From Orychophragmus violaceus (Eukaryota > Streptophyta > Magnoliopsida > Brassicales > Brassicaceae): DNA of 64,000 nucleotides. Below are positions 21,209-30,593 of the stretch, piece after piece. Below the pieces are notes generated by a model. It ran no database searches. It saw only the letters and a program-made list of their open reading frames with translations, and was not told where the DNA came from. How positions within the stretch are numbered: the stretch's first letter is position 1; every line of letters starts with the position of its first letter. The stretch is taken from positions 34,692,766-34,756,765 of the forward strand of contig CM058234.1 in the NCBI GenBank assembly GCA_030180135.1, written 5' to 3'. The position numbers and the translations under genes are program-made.

Positions 21209-22505
21209 ACTCCCCCACACTTAGCTCTTGCTTGCCCTCAAGCAAGTAAAGAACCAAAGTATAAGGAAAGAGGTTTGAAAACACAGAAACTCATTTCGTC
21301 CTAGGAACTTTCGCATTCACATTCACTTAGTAAACCACTGAAAACTTTCCTACAGAACTCAAGACCGCAATATACTTCCCCCACACTTAGCAACTGTCCC
21401 AAGTAAACTCCACAATCAAGTTAGGACATTGAAATTCACCACACCAGCCTCTGTATACAATTAGGTGCAGTCTCACAGAGGGAGTATCGAATCAAAGGAC
21501 ACATGGACTCAACTTATTTAGTATCTGACCACCAAACTGTCGGTTCCTGGTTTCTTTCTTCTCCCTTTCTCCCTTAGCACTGATTTTTCCCCACTGGGTA
21601 TCATTTTATTTTTTCTATCAGTGGATTTTAACTTTGGATCTTTCCATGGATACACAGGAGGTAATAGGGGTCTCTACCACTCCCGTGACCACTTCGAAGC
21701 TACTAGCTTATCCTCTGTTTTTATTCCTTTTTTATTTTCACTTTCAAGGGAGGGGAAAATCAGAAACCATACTTAAGAACATGATCACAGGCTGTGCCAA
21801 ACACATCAAAGGAATCCGACCCAAAGATTACCAAGCCCCTAAGTGAGAAATTAAAGTCAAGATTAAGAGTGAGACTAGTGATGGATCCTTTTAATACCTT
21901 GTTAGATATGGGTGTCCTTGGTAAGCTGATATGTTTGGGGTTTATAATAGTCATAAAGGTCCTGCAAGTCTGTCCAATGGCCACTTAGTTCCTGTTCAAG
22001 CGAAAAGTTTCCTCGAAAAATCATAGTTTCATACAATTTTGACTCAATAAAACAATTTTGAAAAACCAAAGACTGACTCTAAGAAAACAAAAGCGTGCGT
22101 CAGTAGCTTCCTCCCCCCACACTTAAACCGCACTGTCCCCAGTGTAATAAAAGGGTGAGCTCGGTGAGAACAAATTATCAAATTGAAAAGAGTCTGAAAA
22201 ATCCAGAGTTACGTACCTCTCGTCGCACTGTGTCGATCGATGCTCAGGACCGCATCGATCGACGCAATTCGCATTTGCTCAATTCATTTGTGTGTTCGCT
22301 CTGTGTCGATCGATGCACACATCTGTGTCGATCGATGCAATGCGATTTTTCACCTGCTCTCTCGTCTGAAAACACCAAAACGAAAAATCAAAGTAACAAA
22401 GACCTAAAAATGAAAAATAAAACCAAAAACTGACTCTATAGTGGGTTGCCTCCCACTCAGCACTTGTTTTTAGTCATTAGCTTGACTATGGGACAGAGAT
22501 CGGAC
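21209..22505 (-). other. Athila polypurine tract and 3' non-coding region
   Basis: The minus-strand purine tract (AGTGTGGGGGAGT) abuts the LTR. CCCCCACACTTA recurs near 21380 and 22110, as tract-like duplicates. No coding sequence is recognised. Palindrome pairs are centred at 22236.5/22258.5 and 22309.5/22331.5. Confidence 0.7.
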
Positions 22506-23531
22506 TCATGGCGGTTTCAACAGAGACTTTGAGTGTCTCTGTGAATGTCTCCTCATCCACGGTGGTGTATATGCTTTCGGATCATGAGATTTTCCAAGGA
22601 ACGAAGGAGTAGAACCAGGGTGGGAGCGAAGCTTGGGTGGGATTCTGCGTTTTCCTGCATTCAAAGTTGATGGATTAGGAGGTGTAAGCTTAGATGATTT
22701 GTGCCTTAACTTTGGTGGAAATGAGATGTCTGGAGCTTTCTGCTTATGAGCAGTTGCAGGCACTGAAGATGTTATAGCAAGTTCAGAATGAACTGCCTTC
22801 TTCTCTTCTCCAATGGGAACATATGGTTCCACCTCAACACTGAAGCTCTGTCCATCAATGGTGGATTTCTGCAGCTTATCCATCTTGAACCTCAATGTCT
22901 CATCTCCCAGTTGGAGGTCAATTAGACCATGTCGCACATTAATCTCAGCTCCAGCAGTAGCTAAGAATGATCTTCCAAGTAGTAGAGGATCATCAGGTTC
23001 AATCTCATACTTCAGCACCACAAAGTCTGTTGGAATCAAGTAGTTTCCAACTCTGACAGGAGTATCCTCAAGAACTCCTTCCGGAAACTTCTTCGATCGA
23101 TCAGCTAGGATAAGAGAGATCCTAGTAGGCTGGAATTCCATCAGTCCCAATATCACAGCCATAGAGTATGTCATAAGATTCACACAAGATCCTAAGTCAC
23201 ACAAAGAACGCTTGAATCTGTCCTTAGAGATATAACAGTCTAGCACAAATGCTCCTGGATCTGGAAGCTTCTCTGTAATCTGAACCAGCTTCTTTTCCAT
23301 CACTTGCATGCAATTAGCCATGTCTAGCTCTTGTTTAGAAAGTTTAGGAACCTTAGGATATGGCACAGAGGGCTTGTAGACTCGTTCTAGGACTGTTGCA
23401 AGTTTCTGGTCCCGTCTGGGATTTGTGTCTACCGATGCACGTTGTGTGTCGATCGACACAAGGCAATTTCGAGCAATTTCGTCAGACGTATCGGGACTAT
23501 CTGCTTGTCTCAGACATACATAATTCACCAA
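22506..23531 (-). CDS. Athila-type aspartic protease region (gag-pol remnant)
   Basis: A 341-residue frame matching the Athila protease. It contains DPGAFVLDCYI at 91-101, the active site CDLGSCVNLM at 111-120 (Asp112-Leu-Gly, the Athila form rather than DTG or DSG), LADRSKKFPEGVLED at 142-156, and LLGRSFLATAGAEINV at 184-199, the hydrophobic-Gly closing motif. The N-terminal 40 residues include a translated palindrome pair (SIDT, SVDT). Downstream of the protease the frame ends after a Ser/Pro/Lys-rich tail, where full-length relatives continue into reverse transcriptase. The internal deletion therefore starts here. The true polyprotein start is unknown. Confidence 0.82.
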   Translation of the reverse strand: MVNYVCLRQADSPDTSDEIARNCLVSIDTQRASVDTNPRRDQKLATVLERVYKPSVPYPKVPKLSKQELDMANCMQVMEKKLVQITEKLPDPGAFVLDCYISKDRFKRSLCDLGSCVNLMTYSMAVILGLMEFQPTRISLILADRSKKFPEGVLEDTPVRVGNYLIPTDFVVLKYEIEPDDPLLLGRSFLATAGAEINVRHGLIDLQLGDETLRFKMDKLQKSTIDGQSFSVEVEPYVPIGEEKKAVHSELAITSSVPATAHKQKAPDISFPPKLRHKSSKLTPPNPSTLNAGKRRIPPKLRSHPGSTPSFLGKSHDPKAYTPPWMRRHSQRHSKSLLKPP

Positions 23532-23588
23532 GAAAATCCGAGATTATGCTCTCTTCTTCTTTCAGCAAGTCAATCTCATCTCTTATGG

Positions 23589-24299
23589 TCACATCATTAA
23601 TGTATTGCTTTTTTTTTCAGCTCTTCCTGATCCATTTTGTCTTTGTTCTGCTCCAGTAATCTGTTGAACTTGAACATCCAGCTTTTTCACATGTGTGCTT
23701 AAGGATTCAAACTTCCCATTCAGATTTTTAAGCATAGCATCCAGCTTCCTGTCGAAGTCTACAGCAGTCTTAGTCTGATCCTCTAGCAACTGCTCCATCA
23801 TGGCTTCCATTTTGCTCTCATAAGCATCAACAGCAGGAGGTGTCTGATATGAGGATGATCCATAGGTTCTCTGATAAGAATTACCTTGCTGAAAAGGTTT
23901 CTGATGTCCAGCAGTCTGTCCATATCCAGAAGAGTTCTGATTGCTTGTGAAAGCACTCTTCTGTCCACCATTAAAGAACTTGCTACCTTGCTGATTACCA
24001 AACCTGTTTCCTTGGAATCCAGAGCCATTGATGTAGTTCAAATCCCTTTCTTGTCTTTCCAGTAACTGCTCCATCATACTTATCAGCTTATCAGACTGCG
24101 TATTTTGAGGAGGAGCATGCTGATATGATGAAGATTCATAATCTCTGGTGAATGAATAAGAACCATAGTCTCTGCAGAATGAGTTATTCTGCTGATTTTC
24201 CAACATCCGTACCATCATTCTCATCATCTTACGTGTTGTATCGATCGATGCAAAGTAGTGTCGATCGATGCAAGTGCGAAGATATGAGGATCGACACAC
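23589..24299 (-). CDS. Athila Gag C-terminal fragment
   Basis: A 236-residue frame rich in Gln, Ser, Gly and Tyr, with two MMEQLLE repeats (about residues 65 and 140) and a C-terminal coiled-coil-like stretch (KFESLSTHVKKLDVQVQQI). This is the layout of the Athila Gag tail. Only about 140 bp separate it from the primer-binding site, so the folded N-terminal gag domain is missing. Its first 25 residues are translated palindrome sequence. Probably a defective Gag. Confidence 0.65.
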   Translation of the reverse strand: MCRSSYLRTCIDRHYFASIDTTRKMMRMMVRMLENQQNNSFCRDYGSYSFTRDYESSSYQHAPPQNTQSDKLISMMEQLLERQERDLNYINGSGFQGNRFGNQQGSKFFNGGQKSAFTSNQNSSGYGQTAGHQKPFQQGNSYQRTYGSSSYQTPPAVDAYESKMEAMMEQLLEDQTKTAVDFDRKLDAMLKNLNGKFESLSTHVKKLDVQVQQITGAEQRQNGSGRAEKKSNTLMM

Positions 24300-24330
24300 A
24301 GGACCGTGTCGATCGACGCAGTGCGATTAC
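24237..24330. repeat. Palindrome pairs just inside the Athila primer-binding site
   Basis: Centres 24244.5/24264.5 (20 bp) and 24290.5/24312.5 (22 bp). They lie 130-220 bp downstream of the primer-binding site in element orientation and overlap the start of the gag frame. Another pair is at 23431.5/23452.5. Confidence 0.8.
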
Positions 24331-24443
24331 AGGCGTACCTGAAACGCAAGAAACAGAAAAAAAAATTAGTAACCAAAAACAAAAAAAAAAACAAAAAACC
24401 TTGTCTAAACCCTAAGTTCAAATCTATCGAAGACTCAAAAGAG

Positions 24444-24461
24444 TCCCCGGAAACGGCGCCA
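24444..24461 (-). promoter_or_regulatory. Athila primer-binding site (tRNA-Asp type)
   Basis: Minus strand reads TGGCGCCGTTTCCGGGGA, the typical Athila primer site, six bases from the LTR. Confidence 0.93.
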
Positions 24462-24467
24462 AAAACT

Positions 24468-25646
24468 TGATAGGGTGTAAGTTTTATCCTATTCTACTGC
24501 AAGTGCACAGTAAATGCAATTATAGTATAAAGGGTATCAAAATCCACAGAGACTCTAGACCTACGATAGATTTTAGAACGTCGGATTAAGCTAGGTGAAA
24601 CGGTAGAAAGCAGTAAATCAGACAGCAGAAAGTAAATCAAGCGAGTTTGTATGCAAGAAGGCAAAGCGTTAAGTCTAGGGAGTTCTCAGGAAATCAGGAA
24701 CACAAGGTAATCAATCAATCGGGATCTAATTAAGAACTGTTCTAGAACTAGAATCACATAATTATAACAGACCAACTTTCGTTGCGAATATTAACTATGT
24801 CTAACAATCCTAGCAAGCCAACTTTCGTTGTGAATCCTAGAGATCTAGACATGCATTAATCTCAAGTTCTTTCGTTCACAATTCTCCTAAGCCAAATTTC
24901 TTTGCGAATAGTCAAATTTCTCATCTAGGTTCTTTCTAGTTAATTAACCAACTGTCGTTGCGGAAATCAACCTAACATCAATAATCTAAGTGGTCAATTC
25001 AGATCAAGCATTAAGAACAACCCTAGATGAAGAACTAGAAAGATATGAATCCCTACAGATTGATCAACCTATAATTCCATGAAATCCCTAATGAGAATCC
25101 CTAAACCTAACAGGTAAACTACTCAGACATGATCATTGAAACTGAAGACATGTTGAATAGAAAACCAAATAGCATATAATAGAATAAAGAACCGGGGTTC
25201 AAAATCTCTTCTCTCTCGAGTACAAGATCAGCCCCTAACTCTCTCAAAGTAAAATAAAGCGTAAGAATGAAAGCGTAGCCTAAACAATGGCTTAGAAACC
25301 CTAATATAATGGTCTAATCACGACTGGGGCTTCTTTGTAATTATGAGAAACTTCTGGGCAAAAGTGCAAATTCCAAACTCTTGATAAAACGCCGAGTATT
25401 GTCTGTGTCGAAATTGTGTCGATCGATGCACATGTTGTGTCGATCAACAAAAGTCTGTGAATTCGACAGTGAAGTCCATCTCTCAGGTAAATACTCCAAA
25501 ATGCTCCAGATTGCGCCATAATCTCCAAATTCGCTCCAAACGTACCTAGACCTGAAAATATAGATAAAAGGACTACAAAGGACTTTAAAAGACTCGATAA
25601 GAAGACATATACCATGGTTAAAAGTCCTAAAATCCATGGTATATCA
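24468..25646 (-). repeat. Athila 5' LTR (1179 bp)
   Basis: Partner of the split left LTR, with a handful of differences. A palindrome pair is centred at 25422.5/25443.5; the second has a mutated right arm. The TATA-like site is near 25299-25310. The interior contains several near-repeats of CCAACTTTCGTTGCGAATA. Confidence 0.94.
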
Positions 25647-25651
25647 ATAGC

Positions 25652-26827
25652 ATCGTATTGGGTTAAAGGGTCTTTGTCTGCAATGCATAACGTGGGGAAA
25701 TTGGGGTGGCCTTTTTCCTGCATAGCATCACATTGGGATAAAGGGTGGCGATTCCTACTTAGCATCGTATTGGGGGAAATGGGTGACTTTTCCTGCAATG
25801 CATAGCTTGGGGGATTTGGGGGTTAAGTACTTACCAATTATGGGATGAATGTGTAAGGACTGTAACCAATGGTACTGTGGAAACACACTCACTGCTTGAC
25901 GATTCTGACTTACAATGCATCAAGGAAGGGAGAAGCCTTCGCTCAATTGCCAGTGTAGGCAGTTTCAGGCAATTCCTAGCTACAACACATTGAGGATGGG
26001 GGAGGCCTTCGCTCAATTTGCAGACGGTCACGAAGGATTCTTCATGCAACAATTTGAGGGGAGGTGATGTTTTCGCTCATTTCTAGTGCATGTGGAATAA
26101 AGAGTTCGGTACTCACCATTCTAGGAGTGAATGTGATTAGTCCGAAAATGATGGATAATTGGTTAAGACTGTCAAGGTCAAAAGGAGCAAAGTCTTACCA
26201 AGGACGAGAGGAGCGTGAGGAAGCTCAGACATGAATTCCTCAACAGCTAAGGAGTCTAACAAGGCAACCAGAACAGCCAAGGTGCGTACTGGGACACTGT
26301 CTGATCCGCGACCATGGCATAGTTTGCTTGGTCGACAGGTCGGCCGGTTTACTGGTTGGAATGGTAGTCTCTCTTTCTCTTTATGAATTTCTAGAACTGG
26401 GTAATAGGAATCATTTGGCTAGGAGTATAGTGGGTGCATGGTGGTATGAACGGACGGAACGTGATCAGATCGTTGGACGACCGTAAGGGTCGCGTGGGCG
26501 ATGGTGAGCGATCCGCCGGTAAGCCAAGAGCTGTATCGGGGACGTCGGATTGATGCCACGGACAAGGTGAACCCGCAAATGGGCTAGACTGTCTGTCCAG
26601 GCGTGTGCGAACCGGGACGACCGGACGACACGCTTGGCGACAGTTCGGGACGGGGTATGGACCATGTCCGTGTTTGGTCTCTGGATCAGATGCTTGCAGG
26701 GACTTAAGGCTCGACTAGGGAATTAGAACGGTTGCTAGGTTGCTGGTATATTATCTAAGTATTGATTTGACTCAGAAGTTTACCGCCACTGAATTCGGGG
26801 ACGAATTCCCAATTGGTGGGGGAGACT
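25652..26827 (+). other. LARD interior, right block, ending in the polypurine tract
   Basis: No coding sequence recognised. About 25640-25830 consists of imperfect 35-40-bp repeats (CATAGCATCGTATTGGG... TTTTCCTGCAATG), and a matching fragment lies at 12872-12915 across the Athila insertion. About 25915-26060 repeats GCCTTCGCTCAATT. GGTGGGGGAGA just before 26827 is the polypurine tract. Confidence 0.65.
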
Positions 26828-26984
26828 TTTAACACCTGTATCCCGGGAACCGACCCTAGGAGGATTGAGGAAAGAAGACATGGAATAAAAACGTGTTCAA
26901 TCAGTCGGAAATACTAAAAAAAATTGTTCCATGGTCTAAAACTAGCTAAGTTCAGTGGGATGAGCTTAGCCGAGCTGAACCAAA

Positions 26985-27130
26985 AGTGTTCAGCTGAAAC
27001 GGGCTGAACCGTGAGTGTTCAGCTGAAACGAGCTGAACAGTCCAGCTGGTCAGCTGGGTCAGCTGGCAATCAGCTCAACCCAGCTAGGTATAGTGATGAC
27101 CTACTAGGTCAGCTGGTCAGCTAGTGACAA
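26985..27130 (+). promoter_or_regulatory. CAGCTG/GTTCAGCTGAA cluster upstream of the LARD TATA box
   Basis: More than ten CAGCT or AGCTG words in about 145 bp, several forming the palindrome CAGCTG, ending about 110 bp before the TATA box. Position and density suggest a U3 enhancer; function is inferred. Confidence 0.5.
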
Positions 27131-27238
27131 TAGCTGACCCAAGGGGTGGTTGGGCTGAAGGGTTACCAATGGTTTGACACCCTTTCAGCCAACCAAAGGC
27201 AACCATTCGCCCAAGAAAGTTGCTGGGCGAAATGGGGC

Positions 27239-27250
27239 CTATAAATACCC
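27239..27250 (+). promoter_or_regulatory. LARD LTR TATA box
   Basis: CTATAAATACCC, a good plant TATA box, about 410 bp into the LTR. It is the likely U3 promoter. Confidence 0.65.
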
Positions 27251-27449
27251 CATTAGGAGGCCATTTTCGTGCCATAGGCCAACCAAAAGAAGAGAAAAGA
27301 AGGGGATTTTGGCCCCAATATTCAAGGGTATTGGCCGGCTGTTTAAATGGGGATTTGGGAAGGTTTTCTAAGGCAACAGAGGCTGGGAAACAAGAGGAAA
27401 TACCCAGAAATTGAAGAAGGAATTGCTTGAAGGTTTGAAGGCTAAACCG

Positions 27450-28145
27450 GGTGACAGTCCGTGGGACGCTCACGGATGACCGCAGGACGCTCACGGACGA
27501 CCGCGGGTCGTGCACGGAAGACCGCAAGTCGTGGATGGACGACCGTAACCATCCCCGGATGGTCGTGCCAATTCACAGACTGTCATGTCCGTTCACGGAC
27601 AACCGCAGGTCGTTCACGGACGACCGTGGGCTGTTCGCGGGCGACCATGGGTCGTGGATGGACGATCGTAACCGTCCACAGATGGCCGTGTAAGTTCACG
27701 GATGGTCGCATCTGTTCCCGGACGACCGTGGGTCATTCACGGACGACCGTGGGTCATTCACGGACGACCGCAGGTCATTCACGGGCAACCGCGGCCAGTT
27801 CGCGGGCGACTGTGGGGTGATGGCAGACGATCGTGTCCGTTCACGGACGGTCGTGTCTGTTCACGGACGGTCATGTCTGTTCACGGACGACTGCAGGTCG
27901 TTCATGGACGTACGCGGGGCGTGTACGGATAAGAGAGGAGCATGTACGGATGAACGCGGGTAGTTCACGGACATATGCGGGGCATGTACGGATGAACGCA
28001 TGCTGTTCACAGACGTACGCGGGGTGTGTACGGACGAATGCGGGTTGTTTATGGACGAACACGGGTTGTTCACGGACATTCGTGTCCACTCACGGACGAC
28101 CGTAACGTACACAGACGGTCGTATCCGTTCGTGGGACAGACGTGC
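27450..28145 (+). repeat. 20-21-bp GC-rich minisatellite in the LARD LTR
   Basis: About 33 imperfect units around GTGGGTCATTCACGGACGACC. Examples are 21-bp units at 27727-27790 and 20-bp units at 27835-27895. Each unit carries the near-palindrome ACGGACGACCGT. Ser/Arg- or Val-rich frames on both strands come from the period being close to a multiple of three. Confidence 0.9.
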
Positions 28146-29162
28146 TTGTTCGTGGTCATGGCGATTGACGGTTTCAGCAGGTTGGATGGATCCATGTCCA
28201 ATAAACTGTCTGGGTTGATCGAAAAGATCAACCGCGGTCAGGTTCGGGTTAGCGGAACGGCATGAGTTGGACCATGGATCAGATCAGGAGGATCGTGTGG
28301 TCGCGTGCGGACCGGTCGAACAGTCGGAGGAACTGGGTCGACGGCCGATGGTACGAACCACGGATCAGACCATCCGCGGAAGTGATCGTGGGAATCAGTC
28401 CAACCATGTATTGATCGCTATCTTCGACAGTATTGAGGGCGACCAAAGAAGTGATCAGGGCAGGACACGTCAGTGTCAACGTTCGGTTCATGAGCTGATC
28501 GTACCCAAGGACTTGGATCGGTCTTAGTGTCAAAGATGCAGGAATCATATGTTGATAACGCAAGAGGACGTATGATAATAGGGGAAACGAGCAAAGGATC
28601 AAGAACGAATGGTGGTCAAAGGAAGGAACTAGAAGACCTCTCTTGTACTTGGTCATGTGGGGATGGTTGGTTGAATGACTAAGTATAAGGGAGGTGTGTT
28701 CTTTGAGTTTGACGAACGAATGAGGTAAGCTGGACGCCGAGCTAGCTTTATACCGGCTTCACCAAAGAATAAGGTACATGATCGAGTACTCTTCTGTTGT
28801 TCTAAGGAATGATAAGAACTAAATAGGGTGAACAGAACAATCTAAGCCAGACTTAGGTGGTTAGAATAGATAAGATAGGATTGGAACCTTGAGAGGGCTT
28901 AAGGAAACTAAATAAGGTCGTAAGAGGTTCACAGATGGATCGTTCTTTAGAAGAAAGATATAAAGGATGAATAAGGTTTTCCGTTGCGTAATGATAAGTA
29001 TGAAGGATCTAAGACTAGAAGACAATAGGAAGATCCGAGGAATACTTGTCCTAGAAGGAAAAATTTAGTTAGGACGGAATTTAGGAAGGTTCAGGCCTGG
29101 TGGCGGCCTGGCCACTATAGCGCATCGACCGCGGCCTAGGAAGGCCAGGTCGGGGCCTTACA

Positions 29163-29475
29163 GATGGTGCTGGTGAGAAGGAAGAAGTTGAGGAAGATGT
29201 AGATGCTGATGTTGATGAAGCTGAGGAAAAGGAAAACGATGACCAAGTAGGTGATGAAGAAGAGGAAGCAGAAGTAGCTGTTGCTAAGGAAAATAAAGGA
29301 ACTAAGAAGGGGTCGAAGAAAGGACAAAAGAAAAGGTCGAAGAAAGGAAAGAAGAAGAAGGAATAGAAGAAGAATACTACTCCTACGGTGTTTGGGAAGC
29401 GAAGAACAACCCTCCAGGAACATACAGACACCTTATGAGGCTCGCAAGAAGAATCCAAGGAAGAATTAGATGAAT
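29163..29475 (+). pseudogene. Acidic/lysine-rich C-terminal exon remnant
   Basis: In frame from 29163 it encodes a Glu/Asp-rich stretch followed by a Lys/Gly-rich tail (KKGSKKGQKKRSKKGKKKK), then a stop at about 29366. The LARD inserted just upstream, so the beginning is lost or off-window. Composition resembles the acidic linker of the DUF1985 gene at 33903, but identity is unproven. Confidence 0.4.
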
Positions 29476-29932
29476 GGTGTTTGGTTTTTTGAACAAAGCT
29501 CGGTTGAGCTGTTTTTTTAACTTGGTGTGGATGATCTTTTTTGAACTTTTGTTGTGTTAGTTGAACTTGGTTTGGTCTTATATTTGGATTAAGGATCTTT
29601 TGGAACCTTTTGGTATGCTATTATTAGGTGAACTTAGGAACTTGGTATGGTTATGGAACTTTATTGTGTTTGCGGTACAACCGAGTGCACTTCGAGATAA
29701 CTGATATGAAAAATTTACAAACTGATTCCAAATGGTAATACTAGGTACAATTACATAGATAAGTCTTCCTTAATAAATGAAATGAACATAAAAATTCCTT
29801 ACAAGCTGATACTGATAGAACATAGATAAGTCTCCCTTACAAACTGATACTGATATAACATAGATAAGTCTCCATTACAACCGGATAGAACATATATTAG
29901 TCTAAATACGAATTGACAGCATATAAATTTAA
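29476..29932. other. AT-rich non-coding stretch with a short tandem repeat
   Basis: No gene seen. About 29755-29900 holds two to three copies of a 50-60-bp unit (ACAAACTGATACTGATA... CATAGATAAGTCTCC). It is the probable 3' flank of the GRF gene. Confidence 0.5.
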
Positions 29933-30350
29933 TCATGGCTTCGAAGCTTCTTCTTTGATCTTAAGCGCCATTTCCAGTTGCTCGATACGATATTCATGGC
30001 TTTGAAGCTTCTCGGCCTGATAGTCCACAGTCCTCCTCAAGTTAGTGGCTTCTTCTTCGACGCATTGTACCCATAGTTTCCAAACGTGTTGGTCATTATC
30101 CTGCCCATCAATTGAAAATATAGTTAAAATAACCAAATCACCAAATATATCTCACCTCAAATGCATTGCAAACAAAGTACCTCCTTCCTACGCCAGATTC
30201 GGGTTGTGTAGGCTCCACAACGATTCGACCACCGCAAGGACATCTTGTCAATATCCCATTGTCAGTATCCGAAATTAGGTACAACATGTCGTATTCCTTC
30301 TTCACCATCTTTATGTCACTGTAATAAGGGTCGGATTCGAATTTGTCCAT
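29933..30350 (-). CDS. GRF-type zinc-finger protein, At4g04775-like (120 residues, two coding exons)
   Basis: Small plant protein with a GRF zinc finger followed by a coiled coil, a family of unknown function. Coding exon 1 is 30350-30156 (65 codons) and exon 2 is 30100-29933 (55 codons plus stop). The 55-bp intron has GTGAG and CAG ends and joins in frame. The finger is CPCGG at 37-41 and GRRYFVC at 55-61, with His70 in exon 2 a possible ligand. Residues 75-115 are a heptad-like coiled coil. A 5' UTR intron is likely (donor near 30444, acceptor near 30361). No stop or frameshift is visible, so this may be a live gene. Such genes are common in Brassicaceae and here it lies 3' of a MULE transposase in the same orientation, so it could be part of that element. 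Confidence 0.72.
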
Positions 30351-30593
30351 ACTCAAGGTTCTGCAAAATAATTCAGACATTTGCAATCGATACCCTAAAA
30401 CGAAATGAAAACCCTAATCAATTGTTAAATCGATTTCACCGTACCTGTCCTCTCTATCTCTTGTCAATTCTCTCTAGATTTGGAATGTTGAAGTGAGAAG
30501 AAGAAGAGAGATAATGGAGAGAGGGAGAGCAGTTTCTAATAGAGAGAAGTCGGCCGAGATTTTTGGTCATAAAAAGAGTGAATCTGTATTTTT

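Larger units (their letters stand above)
12916..25646 (-). mobile_element. Athila-type element with large internal deletion, interrupted by Copia-C
   Basis: LTRs of 1177 bp (12916-14059 plus 21176-21208) and 1179 bp (24468-25646), ending TGATA and TATCA on the plus strand. The target duplication is ATAGC (12911-12915 and 25647-25651). A tRNA-Asp-type primer-binding site lies at 24444-24461 and a polypurine tract at 21209-21221. Without Copia-C the element is about 5.6 kb. It keeps only the C-terminal part of gag and the protease; the gag N terminus, reverse transcriptase, RNase H, integrase and env-like ORF are missing. It is therefore non-autonomous. Confidence 0.92.
10349..29162 (+). mobile_element. 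LARD: chromovirus-like, largely non-coding LTR element with nested insertions
   Basis: Outer element of the left stack. Pieces in order: 5' LTR fragment (10349-11075), primer-binding site (11079-11090), interior 11091-11815, 12468-12915 and 25652-26827 (about 2.3 kb in total), and 3' LTR (26828-29162). The two LTR pieces match over about 730 bp. The interior has only a degraded gag zinc-knuckle trace, with no reverse transcriptase or integrase. The 3' end, with a GGTGGGGGAGA tract before an AACACCTGTATCCCG LTR start, is the Tekay/Del chromovirus arrangement. The left part of the 5' LTR lies off-window beyond Copia-A and -B. Confidence 0.78.
26828..29162 (+). repeat. LARD 3' LTR (about 2.3 kb)
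   Basis: Starts TTTAACACCTGTATCCCG, with the expected TG end mutated, and ends GGGGCCTTACA. The right-hand 770 bp match the 5' LTR fragment. It contains a CAGCTG cluster, a TATA box and a long minisatellite. Confidence 0.78.

Noticed and set aside
27451..28112. Overlapping Ser/Arg/Thr-rich and Val-rich frames on both strands
   Set aside because: They translate the 20-21-bp minisatellite; a period near a multiple of three leaves many frames open.
29081..29458. Phe/Ser-rich minus-strand frame of 125 residues
   Set aside because: Antisense of the acidic/lysine-rich remnant, crossing the LARD LTR boundary.
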